The notes beneath the pieces are model-generated. The model did not search any database. It saw only the letters and a list, made by a program, of their open reading frames with translations, and was not told where the DNA came from. Both the position numbers and the translations under genes were made by a program. DNA of 64,000 bases from Breviolum minutum Mf 1.05b.01 (Eukaryota; Sar; Dinophyceae; Suessiales; Symbiodiniaceae): NCBI GenBank assembly GCA_000507305.1, contig DF241551.1:1-64000 (forward strand). Direction: 5' to 3'. Positions within the stretch are counted from its first letter, which is position 1. The number at the start of each line of letters is the position of its first letter. Below, piece by piece: positions 42,699-54,404 of this stretch.

Positions 42699-44192
42699 AT
42701 GAAGTTGTGGCAGGGATGGCCGGGGCAAAATCGCTTCTGCTGTTTTGGACACTTGTTGGCTCCAGGAAGGTTCTTTCCCAGCTTGGTGACCTTTCCATTG
42801 ATTCTCGTCTTTGTTGGAGTCTTTGGATTGATCGAGCTTCCGAGGATCACAGGCTTTTGGTGGATGATTGTTGTGGTGTGTTCCGGGCTACTACTGCTTG
42901 GAGCACTTGTGGCCTTTCTTCAGGCTATGACTACGGATCCAGGGCTTCAGGTGCGCCTATCAGTCCTGCCTGCCCTGACGTTGTCCAAGGATGGACGTGG
43001 ACGCAAGACCACCTCGGACTTGTGTGAGATGTATGCATCCTGCTGTCGGCCACCGCGCTTCTCAGACCCAGCCAAAAAGGCGGAAGAGAGGCTGAAGGCC
43101 CAGGAGGAGTTTCAAAAGGAGACACAAGCACAAATGGAACAGATACCATATTTGGATGAAGATGAGGAGGCAGGGGAACTTGACATGAAAGTGGCAGAAG
43201 AATTCTGGGACAAGTTGATGGACGATGAACGCCTTCGCAACATGAAGTTGTGTTCTACGTGCAAGGTTCGACGGTTTCCTCGAACTTCACACTGCAACAT
43301 TTGTGATAATTGTGTCCTTGACTTCGACCATCATTGTTACTGGATCGGAAATTGTGTTGGAGCTCGAAACCATCGATCCTTCCTTTCCTTTGTGTTTGCC
43401 TTGGTGTGCCTAGCGTGGCTGTTCATATCCGTTTGTGTGGTAGATGTGGTGGTCAACACATCCTATTTCCATGATTTCCATGGCCTGGCTTTTGATGCCA
43501 AAGATAAAGTACTGATTGGGGTGGCTTCTGCGGCCTTTGTGCTGGTCACCGGAATTCTGGTGTGCCAGCTGTGGAAGTGGTGCAAGCGCAATGTGTTCTA
43601 CAAGAGTCAGAAGACCACAGGCCAGAGGAGAATGCAACCATCTCTACGTTTGAAAAGAGCTCAAATGATCATGCAGTTGCTTCTGGTGGTCCTTTGTGTT
43701 GGTTGGGTTGTCCTTGCAATGGTCTTTGGCATCCTTCCCTCTGCTCCTTTGATTGTTGGGGCCATGGAGGCGCTTCCTGGTATTGCCTTGACATCGATGC
43801 TCACAGAACAGCTTCGAAACTTGGGCAAAGGGTTGAATGTGAAACAGAGTGCTGCACAAAAATCCACGGAAAAATCAGACCATACTTTCAGTGTTAAAAC
43901 TTTGATTGAGTGGTTCAACCGAGAGATCCCAGATTCTATGGCATGCTTGGATGCTGAAGTCGAAGAAGATGTATTGGAACGTGGGATGGCACATGCTCCG
44001 CCTGAACCCTGGCACCGTGTTGATGAAGGTCTTTGCGCAGACTTGGGCCTTCCTGGGATGAATTTCTTTGGTTTCACCTATGAACGCATGAGGAACTCTT
44101 CGGAGCGGTGCTCGAGCCGTTGCCAAGAAGATGATGTCCGAAGCTCGTCTGCAACATTAGTACCAACATTTTCCCAAGAGCCTTGTCTTTGA
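42699..44192 (+). CDS. DHHC palmitoyltransferase, tandem copy 1
   Basis: Single open frame with 497 residues from the first ATG. The frame is open and conserved for about 26 codons upstream (to a GAACAG acceptor-like site at 42621), so a short 5' exon may supply the true start. An N-terminal PAT-like [17 protein letters not shown] box precedes TM1. After TM2 comes the DPG motif (TTDPG). The cysteine-rich domain reads [18 protein letters not shown], then [19 protein letters not shown], with all zinc cysteines; Tyr follows the DHHC cysteine where Pro is usual. Two to three further membrane segments follow, then a long acidic cytosolic tail. It transfers palmitate to protein cysteines, probably at Golgi or plasma membrane (inference). 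Expression pattern unknown. Confidence 0.9.
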   Translation: MKLWQGWPGQNRFCCFGHLLAPGRFFPSLVTFPLILVFVGVFGLIELPRITGFWWMIVVVCSGLLLLGALVAFLQAMTTDPGLQVRLSVLPALTLSKDGRGRKTTSDLCEMYASCCRPPRFSDPAKKAEERLKAQEEFQKETQAQMEQIPYLDEDEEAGELDMKVAEEFWDKLMDDERLRNMKLCSTCKVRRFPRTSHCNICDNCVLDFDHHCYWIGNCVGARNHRSFLSFVFALVCLAWLFISVCVVDVVVNTSYFHDFHGLAFDAKDKVLIGVASAAFVLVTGILVCQLWKWCKRNVFYKSQKTTGQRRMQPSLRLKRAQMIMQLLLVVLCVGWVVLAMVFGILPSAPLIVGAMEALPGIALTSMLTEQLRNLGKGLNVKQSAAQKSTEKSDHTFSVKTLIEWFNREIPDSMACLDAEVEEDVLERGMAHAPPEPWHRVDEGLCADLGLPGMNFFGFTYERMRNSSERCSSRCQEDDVRSSSATLVPTFSQEPCL

Positions 44193-44592
44193 GAAGACAG
44201 AAGGTAATGCAAATGCAGTAGGTACAGATTGGTTCAAAAATGCACCCTCCCCATCAAATAGAAATAGAGCGAAACAGATGTCTTTTTGGCAGCACTTAAC
44301 TTTTCACTTTGATATGACACAAAGGCATGTAGTCCATCATCTTGAGCTGGTATTTTGTTCAAGTCACTGATTTCACAAGACAGTGCAGGATTTAGAAATC
44401 TTAGGAGACAGTGCAGGATTTAGAGATCTTAGGTTCACCTGATTCCCAAATCCCCCCAGGGAGTTGGGTAAATTCCATTCTCCAGCTCTCTGTGATTGAG
44501 CATCTACTGCAACAGCAAGTTTCCTTTCAAGCGATGGAGCAGCAGCAGTTTGAGTGAAAAAATGATGGGCGTACAGATGGCCGAGTGACAGG

Positions 44593-44624
44593 CATCCAGG
44601 TATCCAGACATCCAGGTATCCAGT
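44593..44624 (+). repeat. 8-bp minisatellite, 4 units
   Basis: CATCCAGG/TATCCAGA-type units in the 3' flank of tandem copy 1. The homologous site in copy 2 holds ten units. Confidence 0.9.
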
Positions 44625-44976
44625 GCAGGTGCAAGTTTGGAAGATCTGATCCCGTTCAACAGCATAGCGATTATAGACGTCCTTTCTTGTCCCAAACTCT
44701 CTAATTTTGTGCCACCGGAGGTTGGAAGATGCCTTAAAGGAAATTGCCTGCGCGGGGTGCTTTGAAGTCCTGGCCTGCTGAGCGATCTCTGCAGCAAAGT
44801 GCTGCAACCTCATGGCATAAGGATCACAACACTTGAGGCAGGGATTTGATATGATTTGATGGTTGTGAAATGTTGTGAATTTGAATTGCTTGGTGACCTT
44901 TTTTTTGCTTGAGGAATGAGTTGACTGAAAGTGTATTAGAAAGCGGCATTTGGTGAGGCATGCGCAAGCTTTAAAA

Positions 44977-45034
44977 GATGCAAAGCCATTGCTGCGGTAC
45001 TTGAGTTGGTCACTTGGCGTCAAACTGAGATGTG
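44977..45034 (+). pseudogene. truncated last exon of the upstream unknown gene
   Basis: A copy of the end of 42351-42461 (CKAIAAVLELVTWRQTEM and TGA), carried along at the start of tandem unit 2 and cut off from its other exons. It marks the duplication breakpoint. Confidence 0.8.
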
Positions 45035-45267
45035 AAAGTGTAAGAAGTTGTCGTTTGTGAGAACATAGCGAGAAGAGTGGTGTGCTGTTTTGTTGGTTGG
45101 ACGTATTGATGTGCAACATTTTACGACAATTCATCACTTCCATCTTGTCAGCACTTCAGCAAAGCTGGTTTGTCTTGCCTCTGTGAACAGCATCTCTCAC
45201 CGTGGCTCAAAAGCCTCAAGCCTTTGATGTTGGTATAGGTTGGAGTTTTCCTTCGATTCGATTCGCC

Positions 45268-46761
45268 ATGAAGTTGTGGCAGGGATGGCCGGGGCAAAAT
45301 CGCTTCTGCTGTTTCGGACACTTGTTGGCTCCAGGAAGGTTCTTTCCCAGCTTGGTGACCTTTCCATTGATTCTCGTCTTTGTTGGAGTCTTTGGATTGA
45401 TTGAACTTCCGAGGATCTCAGGCTTTTGGTGGATGATTGTTGTGGTGTGTTCCGGGCTACTACTGCTTGGAGCACTTGTGGCCTTTCTTCAGGCTATGAC
45501 TACGGATCCAGGGCTTCAGGTGCGCCTATCAGTCCTGCCTGCCCTGACGTTGTCCAAGGATGGACGTGGACGCAAGACCACCTCAGACTTGTGTGAGATG
45601 TATGCATCCTGCTGTCGGCCACCGCGCTTCTCAGACCCAGCCAAAAAGGCGGAAGAGAGGCTGAAGGCCCAGGAGGAGCTTCAAAAGGAGACACAAGCAC
45701 AAATGGAACAGATACCATATTTGGATGAAGATGAGGAGGCAGGGGAACTTGACATGAAAGTGGCAGAAGAATTCTGGGACAAGTTGATGGACGATGAACG
45801 CCTACGCAACATGAAGTTGTGTTCTACGTGCAAGGTTCGACGGTTTCCTCGAACTTCACACTGCAACATTTGTGATAATTGTGTCCTTGACTTCGACCAT
45901 CATTGTTACTGGATCGGAAATTGTGTTGGAGCTCGAAACCATCGATCCTTCCTTTCCTTTGTGTTTGCCTTGGTGTGCCTAGCGTGGCTGTTCATATCCG
46001 TTTGTGTGGTAGATGTGGTGGTCAACACATCCTATTTCCATGATTTCCATGGCCTGGCTTTTGATGCCAAAGATAAAGTACTGATTGGGGTGGCTTCTGC
46101 GGCCTTTGTGCTGGTCACCGGAATTCTGGTGTGCCAGCTGTGGAAGTGGTGCAAGCGCAATGTGTTCTACAAGAGTCAGAAGACCACAGGCCAGAGGAGA
46201 ATGCAACCATCTCTACGTTTGAAAAGAGCTCAAATGATCATGCAGTTGCTTCTGGTGGTCCTTTGTGTTGGTTGGGTTGTCCTTGCAATGGTCTTTGGCA
46301 TCCTTCCCTCTGCTCCTTTGATTGTTGGGGCCATGGAGGCGCTTCCTGGTATTGCCTTGACATCGATGCTCACAGAACAGCTTCGAAACTTGGGCAAAGG
46401 GTTGAACGTGAAACAGAGTGCTGCACAAAAATCCACCGAAAAATCAGACCATACTTTCAGTGTTAAAACTTTAGTTGAGTGGTTCAACCGAAAGATCCCA
46501 GAATCTATGGCATGCTTGGATGCTGAAGTCGAAGAAGATGTATTGGAACGTGGGATGGCACATGCTCCGCCTGAACCCTGGCACCGTGTTGATGAAGGTC
46601 TTTGCGCAGACTTGGGCCTTCCTGGGATGAATTTCTTTGGTTTCACCTATGAACGCATGAGGAACTCTTCGGAGCGGTGCTCGAGCCGTTGCCAAGAAGA
46701 TGATGTCCGAAGCTCGTCTGCAACATTAGTACCAACATTTTCCCAAGAGCCTTGTCTTTGA
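45268..46761 (+). CDS. DHHC palmitoyltransferase, tandem copy 2
   Basis: 497 residues from the first ATG, almost identical to copy 1. Visible replacements are Trp to Ser upstream of the ATG, Thr to Ser in RI(T/S)GFW, Phe to Leu in QEE(F/L)QKE, and Ile/Val, Glu/Lys and Asp/Glu in the tail ([14 protein letters not shown]). The catalytic DHHC, zinc cysteines, DPG motif and membrane segments are unchanged. The copy keeps the same 5' open stretch. Most differences avoid the catalytic core, consistent with a functional recent duplicate or ongoing gene conversion. Dosage increase is the simplest role. Confidence 0.9.
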   Translation: MKLWQGWPGQNRFCCFGHLLAPGRFFPSLVTFPLILVFVGVFGLIELPRISGFWWMIVVVCSGLLLLGALVAFLQAMTTDPGLQVRLSVLPALTLSKDGRGRKTTSDLCEMYASCCRPPRFSDPAKKAEERLKAQEELQKETQAQMEQIPYLDEDEEAGELDMKVAEEFWDKLMDDERLRNMKLCSTCKVRRFPRTSHCNICDNCVLDFDHHCYWIGNCVGARNHRSFLSFVFALVCLAWLFISVCVVDVVVNTSYFHDFHGLAFDAKDKVLIGVASAAFVLVTGILVCQLWKWCKRNVFYKSQKTTGQRRMQPSLRLKRAQMIMQLLLVVLCVGWVVLAMVFGILPSAPLIVGAMEALPGIALTSMLTEQLRNLGKGLNVKQSAAQKSTEKSDHTFSVKTLVEWFNRKIPESMACLDAEVEEDVLERGMAHAPPEPWHRVDEGLCADLGLPGMNFFGFTYERMRNSSERCSSRCQEDDVRSSSATLVPTFSQEPCL

Positions 46762-47130
46762 GAAGACAGAAGGTAATGCAAATGCAGTAGGTACAGATTG
46801 GTTCAAAAGTGCACCCTCCCCATCAAATAGAAATAGAGCGAAACAGATGTCTTTTTGGCAGCACTTAACTTTTCACTTTGATATGACACAAAGGCATGTA
46901 GTCCATCTTGAGCTGGTATTTTGTTCAAGTCACTGATTTCACAAAACAGTGGAGGATTTAGAGATCTTAGGTTCACCTGATTCCCAAATCCCCCCAGGGA
47001 GTTGGGTAAATTCCATTCTCCAGCTCTCTGTGATTGAGGATCTACTGCAACAGCAAGTTTCCTTTCAAGCGATGGAGCAGCAGCAGTTTGAGTCAAAAAA
47101 TGATGGGCGTGCAGATGGCCGAGTGACAGG

Positions 47131-47210
47131 CATCCAGGTATCCAGGTATCCAGGTATCCAGGCATCCAGGCATCCAGGCATCCAGGCATCCAGGCATCCA
47201 GGCATCCAGT
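47131..47210 (+). repeat. 8-bp minisatellite, 10 units
   Basis: Ten 8-base units (CATCCAGG or TATCCAGG), against four at 44593-44624 in the other tandem unit. The minus-strand frame of repeated Asp-Ala-Trp-Met-Pro-Gly is a by-product. Confidence 0.95.
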
Positions 47211-47512
47211 GCAGGTGCAAGTTTGGGAGATCTGATCCTGTTCAACAGCATAGCGATTATTGACGTCCTATCTTGTCCCGAATGTAATTTTGTGCCACCG
47301 GAGGTTGGAAGATGCCTTAAAGGAAATTGCCTGCGCGGGGTGCTTTGAAGTCCTGGCCTGCTGAGCGATCTCTGCAGCAAAGTGCTGCAACCTCATGGCA
47401 TAAGGATCACAACACTTGAGGCAGGGATTTGATATGATTTGATGGTTGTGAAATGTTGTGAATTTGAATTGCTTGGTGACCTTTTTTTTGCTTCAGGAAT
47501 GAGTTGACTGAA

Positions 47513-47960
47513 ACACCAGACTCCTGGTGATTGCATATGCCACTTCTACAATCGCCTTCCCAGGGTTACATTTAGAGCTACTTACCAGTTGAGTTTGGTA
47601 GCGTATCATATTTTTCATCATCTAATTTATGTTTATTCACGCGGTTTCACTAGGTTTTCTTGGGTTTTATTGCAGGGCTATATAATATATTTGGCTATCA
47701 TACGTTCAGGATTGTGGATTGTGTCCATCGTGTAAGGAAAAATCCAGTGTGAGTGTGTGTGTGTGTGTGTGTTTTTTTAAATGCAATTTTTGCGTTGGAA
47801 GTTGGAACTCGAAAAAAAAATAACCAAACAAAAACCTCAACAAAAGGTTTTGCCTGAAACCTTGAAACCATTTCACGGATGCTAAGATGCAAATCTTAAT
47901 GAACAAAAACTTGATGTTATTTCTTTTTCAAAAGGCATGGAAGGGATGGAAATGACATGG
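47513..47960. other. no gene; contains a (GT)n microsatellite
   Basis: (GT)n at about 47747-47771 followed by a T run; otherwise AT-rich spacer. Confidence 0.5.
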
Positions 47961-47962
47961 AA

Positions 47963-49045
47963 GGGCACCCAACGAACGAGGTTCTTTCAATGACTTTTCC
48001 GTAGACGTAATCTTTTTGAATTTTTGAGTGGGCCAAATTCATCTAAGATGCCTGGTGTTGAGGTCAACAAGGCATCGGTTCATTGCCCGGAGAGGTGTTG
48101 GACCAAGTATGAGGACAGGGCATTTCTTGGGTCGGAAGGCAGCCCAAAACATTCGTGGAATGCTACTAAGAACTAGGAATTATGAATTGATCTATTTGAT
48201 TTTTGCCCATTTTCTCATGCATTTTGTGCATTCTGAGTTGAAAAGCCATCGGAAAAAAATGAACGATTCCCATCTGTTCTTCAGCGACACGACAAAGCTT
48301 CACTCATCAATCAAACATTCACGACAATGACACGCCAGTCATAGAAGCCCGTTTCCGCTTGTTGTTGGAAGGATTGGCAGCATCACACTTCCCGGTACTC
48401 TTGTGCCATGAGGTGCCATGAGGTGCCAATCCTGCCAACAACAATTTGATTCCTTCGCATTCATTCTGGCAGCTCGAAAATTGGGCAGCAGATGATGCTT
48501 GTACAAATCATTTCCTTTGAATATAGATGGACAGGACAATCAGTGCTGCGTATTTCGTCCGGACTGTATTTGTGTGAACATGTATCAGTTAATCCAACTT
48601 GAATTTTCGAAAAGATGTAACATTGCAGATGGTCTTTGAGCCCCGTGGATGATGAAAGAAGCACTTCTCCAAGAGTCCAAGAGTCCAAAGTGAGATCTCA
48701 CCTTCTCTCGCAGAGTTTCAGAGGAATTCTGAATAGATTTGATCAGTGCATCGGTTGTATTCGGTCTATCCGGCGACCAGTACCACACACAGCGAACAGT
48801 TGAACACAGTCCGTCAAAAAAGACCTAACGTACCCTGTAGTGCAATGGAAATTGGATCAATGTCTCAGTTTGGAGAATAGATTGAAAGACTTCTAAGATA
48901 AGAAATTGAAACAAGGGATCAGTGGTTAGTACTTTCACCTAGTCCAGTTCTTGATTTTGCCTAGGTGAATTGGTGGTCTATGAGGAGGCAGGGCTTTTGG
49001 GCCAACATAGATTTGCAAAAAAGGCACCTGGATGGTAGTTCGCCA
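47963..49045 (+). repeat. dispersed 1.1-kb block, copy 1
   Basis: Collinear with 52092-53165, with small indels and substitutions. It carries plus-strand coding-like pieces: 48050-48175 begins MPGVEVNKASVHCPERCWTK then YEDRAFLGSEGSPKHS, and 48326-48405 reads DTPVIEARFRLLLEGLAASH then FPVLLCHE followed by a directly repeated GAGGTGCCAT. In copy 2 the first piece meets a TAG after PKHS. No terminal repeats typical of a transposon were seen. Confidence 0.8.
48050..48175 (+). CDS. candidate exon in the 1.1-kb block
   Basis: ATG-led frame MPGVEVNKASVHCPERCWTK then YEDRAFLGSEGSPKHSWNAT, with stop TAG. It is kept in both block copies apart from a Ser/Thr change and an earlier stop in copy 2. Cys- and charge-containing; family unknown. 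Confidence 0.3.
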
Positions 49046-49185
49046 GGCTTTTTTTCAGGGTCGGTAGATTTTATTTTCAGGTATCATGATTCACAATAAA
49101 TGCAGCATTCTTTCTGTTAGTGAAGCGTCCAAAAGAATATGGTGAGATGATGATTCAAGTCAAATGCAAGGATTTACTTATCAAC

Positions 49186-49312
49186 CATCAGATGTATTAC
49201 GGGTTTCATCGCTGATGCTGGTGACACATTCCGGGTTTTGGACGTTGAGGATGAAAGTTATGTTGGGTATCCAGAAATTTCGTACATGTTGTTCACGTTT
49301 GCTCATGGTAGT
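49186..49312 (+). CDS. candidate exon, unknown
   Basis: After ACCATCAG the frame reads CITGFIADAGDTFRVLDVED then ESYVGYPEISYMLFTFAHG, immediately before the second copy of the 0.93-kb block. It is unique to this place. It may be an upstream exon of the gene at 50366, but the phase link is not shown. Confidence 0.35.
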
Positions 49313-49328
49313 TCCCCACATTTTTTTT

Positions 49329-50272
49329 GCTCAGGATGGGCTCAGGGGTTCTGTCTTCGATGGTCCATCCCTACCGATGCTTGGCTTGGACTTGGAGGGT
49401 GCTTCTGTGGATGTTTTTCAGTGATGCATGCGATCGATGAGCCGATCAAGATGATTCAACTGGGTGCAGCAAAATGACAATTTTGCCAGTTTGCCAGGTG
49501 GGAAATAGATGAAATATCACAAATGACAAGCAATGAAACACAAGTGGTTTATTTGTTAAACGGCCACATCACCTGCAGCTGCTGGTTCAAGTTCTGAAAG
49601 CTCCGGCTATCTTTGCTTTCCTGTGGCTTTTTGCCCAAGACTGAGAAAAGGGGTAGATAGAGAAGACCTTGTGACAGGAATCTGCAGTGACCAAGTGGAC
49701 AAACGTCAGTGGACATGTCATGACCTCCTTCAAACAGCGTTCAATAAATTGTTTGTCACTAGTTGATTTGATCAAGTTTAGGCGTGCAAGGCATGAAAAA
49801 TCATGATGTGTGTGTGTGTGTGTCTGTGTGTCTAAGGTATTTTGGCACAAGACATGAAGGCCTTTGCGTTGATCGACGCTTGGCCAGCATCCATTGATTT
49901 GCTACTTGTGAAAGTTTAGCTTTTATGAAGTTTTATGAGGCTATGCTGCATGATCTCATGTTTTATTCATTTTTCATGGGGCATCCAGAAACACTGTTTT
50001 AACAAAAATCCTCAAAAATTCATTGCAACTTCGGAAGACCCCGAGGCCACAGATTCTTCGTCCGGACCAATGGCTGTGCCAGACAATGGCTACTGGGATC
50101 CGCATGTCGATGCAGAATAGGTGGAGAAAAGTGTCTAAGAAATGTAGGAACTTGGGTTTGTTGACACAAATATCATTAGATTCCAGGATTGTCCATTCTA
50201 GAATTCACCTTTTGTTTTCTGAAGAGTTGTTCTTTACAAGCCACTATACCTCGGCCGTTTCTATTGGACATA
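49329..50272 (+). repeat. dispersed 0.93-kb block, copy 2
   Basis: Matches 20084-21015. The antisense frame at 49587-49775 is preserved. The plus-strand tail exon is shortened by a TAG, and the (TG)n tract near 49807 is longer. Confidence 0.85.
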
Positions 50273-50365
50273 ATCCTGCAGCAATTGAGCAAAAAAAGGT
50301 CTCGATATCCTGTGAATGACAGTGTCTGAATCATCCCAACTTGGGTTTTTTGAACAAAACACTAG

Positions 50366-50777
50366 GTGGTTCCTATGGGTGGAGTGAACTATAGTGAACT
50401 GATCCTGTCAGCAGGAAGCATGAAGACGCCACGCTCAGGTTTTGACAATATTTTGAAGTTCGTGCTGGTCCTCGTGACGTTGGTTGGATGTTGTGTCATG
50501 AGGACTTTAAGAGAACATGTCATTGGTTTGGTGGCCCTCGAAAGCATGACGAATCGGTAATAGGAACTGCTTAACTACTCATGGATCTCATAGTTGCAAT
50601 TTGCTCCGTCATTTCAATGGTGAGCACACAGGTTTTGAATGCTTGAGCGATTTCTCACAGCTTTCCAGGAGGATTCGAAAACGTCGGGCGGCACAGAGAC
50701 GTGCCATACGTACCCAACAGAAGGCCTGGGGCACCTTGCTCACGCGACTACGTCCGGTGTCCTACTGCGGGTTGTGA
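50366..50777 (+). CDS. small single-pass membrane protein, 3' part
   Basis: Exon 50366-50556 (CACTAG acceptor, GTAATA donor) contains GGVNYSELILSAGSMKTPRS, then a hydrophobic segment LKFVLVLVTLVGCCVM and REHVIGLVALESMTN. Exon 50669-50777 (TTCCAG|G acceptor) restores phase (CG+G) and reads RIRKRRAAQRRAIRTQQKAW, then GTLLTRLRPVSYCGL and TGA. Both splice sites and phase agree. The product has one membrane span and a strongly basic C-terminal tail. An ATG at 50375 could be the start. Family unknown. Confidence 0.55.
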
Positions 50778-51307
50778 AGACTTGTGAAGTTGAGTTTTGT
50801 TCGTCACGATACAAGTTGGAAGTTGGTATCATATCCTAATCATCTTACACGTTTTCAAAGGAAACATCCACGTTTGACGCCTTTCTTGTGAAACCAAAAC
50901 CAACTCACCCCCCCGGTTTTCCAGTTTGGGGCCCAGTGTTTTACCGAGGTATTGAGAGCAGATTGAATTTCCAATCGGCTAAGGCAGCTAAGGCTGCCAA
51001 GGCGGGCCACAGTTTGAAGCACCAGACAATTTCGATTCATCAAAGATGTCAAAGTCTTAAAGTCTGAAAGTCTGAGTTTTCTTGAGCAACACTGGTGAAG
51101 GCATTGACGCCAAAGCAGCATGCAATGCAGGAGTTCTCCGAGAAGTTTGGGACACAAGTGACTCGTCGATGATTTTGAGCCCAAAGTCTAGCCAGTTTTG
51201 GCCATGAAATTCACCGTTTCAGCGCTTGGAAGGCCTTCATTTGAGTCATTCACATGTGTATTAAACAGGGTAAACGGCCTGTAAACGGCATGTTTGGCTC
51301 TGGTCGA

Positions 51308-51720
51308 GGTGTGGTGCCACAAAGCGATCAGCAAGGGAGATCGAGTCACCTACATGGGTTGGTCCTGGTGCACGGGCATCGTTGACGACTTTGACCAAGA
51401 CGGTGCGCGGGTGTTTTTGGGGTTTGGGGATGTTTGGGTTGCCACGTTGCCACAGGGCAGGGCACAGATGATTCACAGGATTCACAGGGCCAGAATGCAA
51501 TCAAGTCTTTGATTTTTTTGATCTTTTGGGTTGGGATCACTGAGATGTATGCTATGCTGCTATTTTGCATCTATATGTGCATCATTGTCACTGAAAGCCT
51601 GGTTTGTTTCTTTTCAAAGTCTTTTGCGACAACTTTGTGAACTTGAATTCTTGGCAGATAAGTTGATGGTCACGCAGCCCTGTGGTTGCACTGATGTGTG
51701 GCCTCGCAGCTACTTGGCCT
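51308..51720 (+). CDS. two candidate exons, SH3/Tudor-like fragment
   Basis: Exon about 51308-51457 (GTCGAG acceptor, GC donor) reads WCHKAISKGDRVTYMGWSWC, then TGIVDDFDQDGARVFLGFGD. The alternating hydrophobic pattern with GDRV at the start suggests a small beta-barrel, an impression only. Near 51617-51720 a further piece reads SLLRQLCELEFLADKLMVTQ and ends at a stop. Joining them is unproven. Confidence 0.35.
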
Positions 51721-52091
51721 GAACCTGTTTGGGCCCACAGCCGATATCCCACGGCCCACATCATTGATAGTTTCAACATGTTTCAACTACCAACTCGCTA
51801 TTGGAGAAAGAGTTATATATATATATACAGCAAAAATTAAGAGATTTATTGTTCTACCCCTCCAAGTCCCCAAGGAATTGAGATCAGGTTATGTCCAGTG
51901 ATGATTTGAATGTCGGATATATCTAAAACCAATCAATTGCTTCATTAGATGTTTGCATTTTTGAAAAATTTGACCAACAAAACAGCTGAATCCCATCAAT
52001 TTTGTTGTGCAACATTCATGACATTATGAGAAAGGATGATTTCATCCCAGGCTCTGTTAGGCTCTGTTTCTACGCGCAGAAATGTCTGGCA

Positions 52092-53165
52092 CCTAATGAA
52101 CGAAGTTCTTTCATTGACTTTTCCATAGACGCAGTCTTTTTGAATTTTTGAGTGGGCCAAATTCATCTAAGATGCCTGGCGTTGAGGTCAACAAGGCATC
52201 GGTTCATTGCCCGGAGAGGTGTTGGACCAAGTATGAGGACAGGGCATTTCTTGGGTCGGAAGGCACCCCAAAACATTCGTAGACTGCTACTAAGAACTAC
52301 GAATTATGAATGGATCTATTTGGTCTTGGCCATTTTCTCATGCATTTTTTGCATTCTGAGTTGAAAAGCCATCGGAAAAAAATGAACGATTCCCATCTGT
52401 TCTTCAGCGACACGATGAAGCCTCACTCATCAATCAAACATTCACGACAATGACACGCCAGTCATAGAAGCCCGTTTCCGCTTGTTGTTGGAAGGATTGG
52501 CAGCATCACACTTCCCGGTACTCTTGTGCCATGAGGTGCCATGAGGTGCCAATCCTGCCAACAACAATTTGATTCCTTCGCATTCATTCTGGCAGCTCGA
52601 AAATTGGGCAGCGGATGATGCTTGTACAAATCATTTGCAAATCGTTTCCTTTGAATAGATGGACAGGACACTCAGTGCTGCGTATTTCGTCCGGGCTGTA
52701 TTTGTGTGAACATGTATCAGTTAATCCAACTTGAATTTTCGAAAAGATGTGACATTGCAGATGGTCTTTTAGCCCCGTGGATGATGAAAGAAGCACTTGT
52801 CACCTGTCCCAGTGTCCAAAGTGAGATTTCACCTCTCGCAGAGTTTCAGAGGAATTCTGGATAGATTTCATGCAGTGCATCGGTTGTATTCGGTGTATCC
52901 GGCGACCAGTATCACACACAGCGAACACAGTCCGTCAAAAAAGACCTAACGTACCCTGTAGTGCAATGGAAATTGGATCAATGTCTCAGTTTGGAGAATA
53001 GATTGAAAGACTTCTAAGATATGCCAAGAAATTGAAGCAAGGGATCAGTGGTTAGTACTTTCACCTAGTCCAGTTCTTGGTTTTGCCTAGGTGAATTGGT
53101 GGTCTATGAGGAGGCAGGGTTTTTGGGCAAACATAGGTTTGCAAAAAAGGCACCTGGATGGCTTA
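52092..53165 (+). repeat. dispersed 1.1-kb block, copy 2
   Basis: Matches 47963-49045 in the same orientation about 4.1 kb downstream. Its small exon-like frame is truncated relative to copy 1. Confidence 0.8.
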
Positions 53166-54404
53166 ATTTCTTGCAAATCACAGATGCAGATGGCTTGGCT
53201 CGTGGACATGCAGCACTAGGGAATATGGTTGAAGTCTTAGAGAACCAAAGAGGGCAAACATGTCATTAGTTTTGTAGCTTTGGCAAAGCTATCATTTATT
53301 GAAGACAAAAATAAGTTGATGTCGAAAGTTCAGATGACAGAAAGCCTTGTATAACACAAGATAAAAGAAAGATAGTAAACTTTTGGTGATTTTGGGAAAG
53401 GTCGGGGTCAGGTATGGGTGGTTTTAATACTATGACATGCTTGAAGTGAACTCCAACGGTGGAACACCAGGGGGTGACGGGAATTTCAAGCTGAAGCAGC
53501 TGAAGCATGTAGTTGAGAGTTGCATCAAAGCATATGGGTACTTCAAGTATCTTATTACATCTTATTAATGATCTTAGATGTACACTAGATGTACTTAGTC
53601 CATCTTAGTCCCCTTGAAAACCAGAGTGTTTTCATCCATTTTTATCCATTTTTTTTGAAACCTGAACCACATCCCCAGGCTTACGAGATGCCCAAGACGT
53701 CCCAGAACCTGAGGACTGGTGGTCACTGCCAGGCAGATGGTTCAAGACATCCCCCTAACCAGTTGAGATAGTTGAGGTTGGTAGGATATCTCAGATATCT
53801 CAGATATCTCAGATATCTCATATTTACCAGGGCTTTGGAATACATTTCAGGTGGGGAATTTGGGAATGGGATTTCTGAACCATCAACAGTACCAGTAACC
53901 ACCGGCTTTTGGGATTTTGACAACGGAAAAAACAGATGCCCTTCTAGTTACTTCTTTTTGTACCCTGACCGAATCTAGTGGGAAGTACGAAACCCTGTAG
54001 AAAGCCGCTTTCTGGTGGAAATCTCTGGGATAGTTTGGTATGTTGCGATTTGTCCTGTTATCCCTCGAAACCTAAGCTCTTGAAACCTTGCCTGCGGCTG
54101 AAAGTTTCTGCTTCCCCTGATACTCCGGAGCCTTGCTTGTATCGTTTTGATTTATGTTGTATCCTTATAATTCCAACCAAGATCCAGTCAGTGCGATATG
54201 TCATCTTTACAAATATGTTCTGGATGTATCTGGTAGTCCGCTATGTATATTTTACTGGTTGTTCTATATGCTCTTTCAAATCATGTAATTTTCACTTTTG
54301 ACCCGGGAGGCATTCAGTGAAAATCCATCTTTGGTTGTTTTGTCAATCATTCCATATCATTGTATAAATCAAATTGACACATTTTGTACGTTTATTTGGT
54401 ACAG
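53166..54404. other. no firm gene; 9-bp tandem repeat and one doubtful exon
   Basis: About 53690-53756 could encode an acidic stretch (DAQDVPEPEDWWSLPGRW) after CCCCAG. At 53785-53821 the word AGATATCTC repeats about four times. Nothing else is supported. Confidence 0.35.

Larger units (their letters stand above)
42403..44930 (+). repeat. tandem unit 1 (~2.57 kb)
   Basis: From GATGCAAAGCCATTGCTG inside the upstream gene's last exon to GAATGAGTTGACTGAAA. Repeated head-to-tail at 44977-47512 with very few differences and small indels. Confidence 0.95.
44977..47512 (+). repeat. tandem unit 2 (~2.54 kb)
   Basis: Head-to-tail copy of 42403-44930. The intervening 46 bases (44931-44976) belong to neither copy's shared core. 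Confidence 0.95.

Noticed and set aside
44373-45143. 256-codon minus-strand open frame between the two palmitoyltransferase genes
   Set aside because: It crosses the tandem-unit boundary, the minisatellite and the relic exon; the equivalent region after copy 2 does not keep it, and it has no protein-like pattern.
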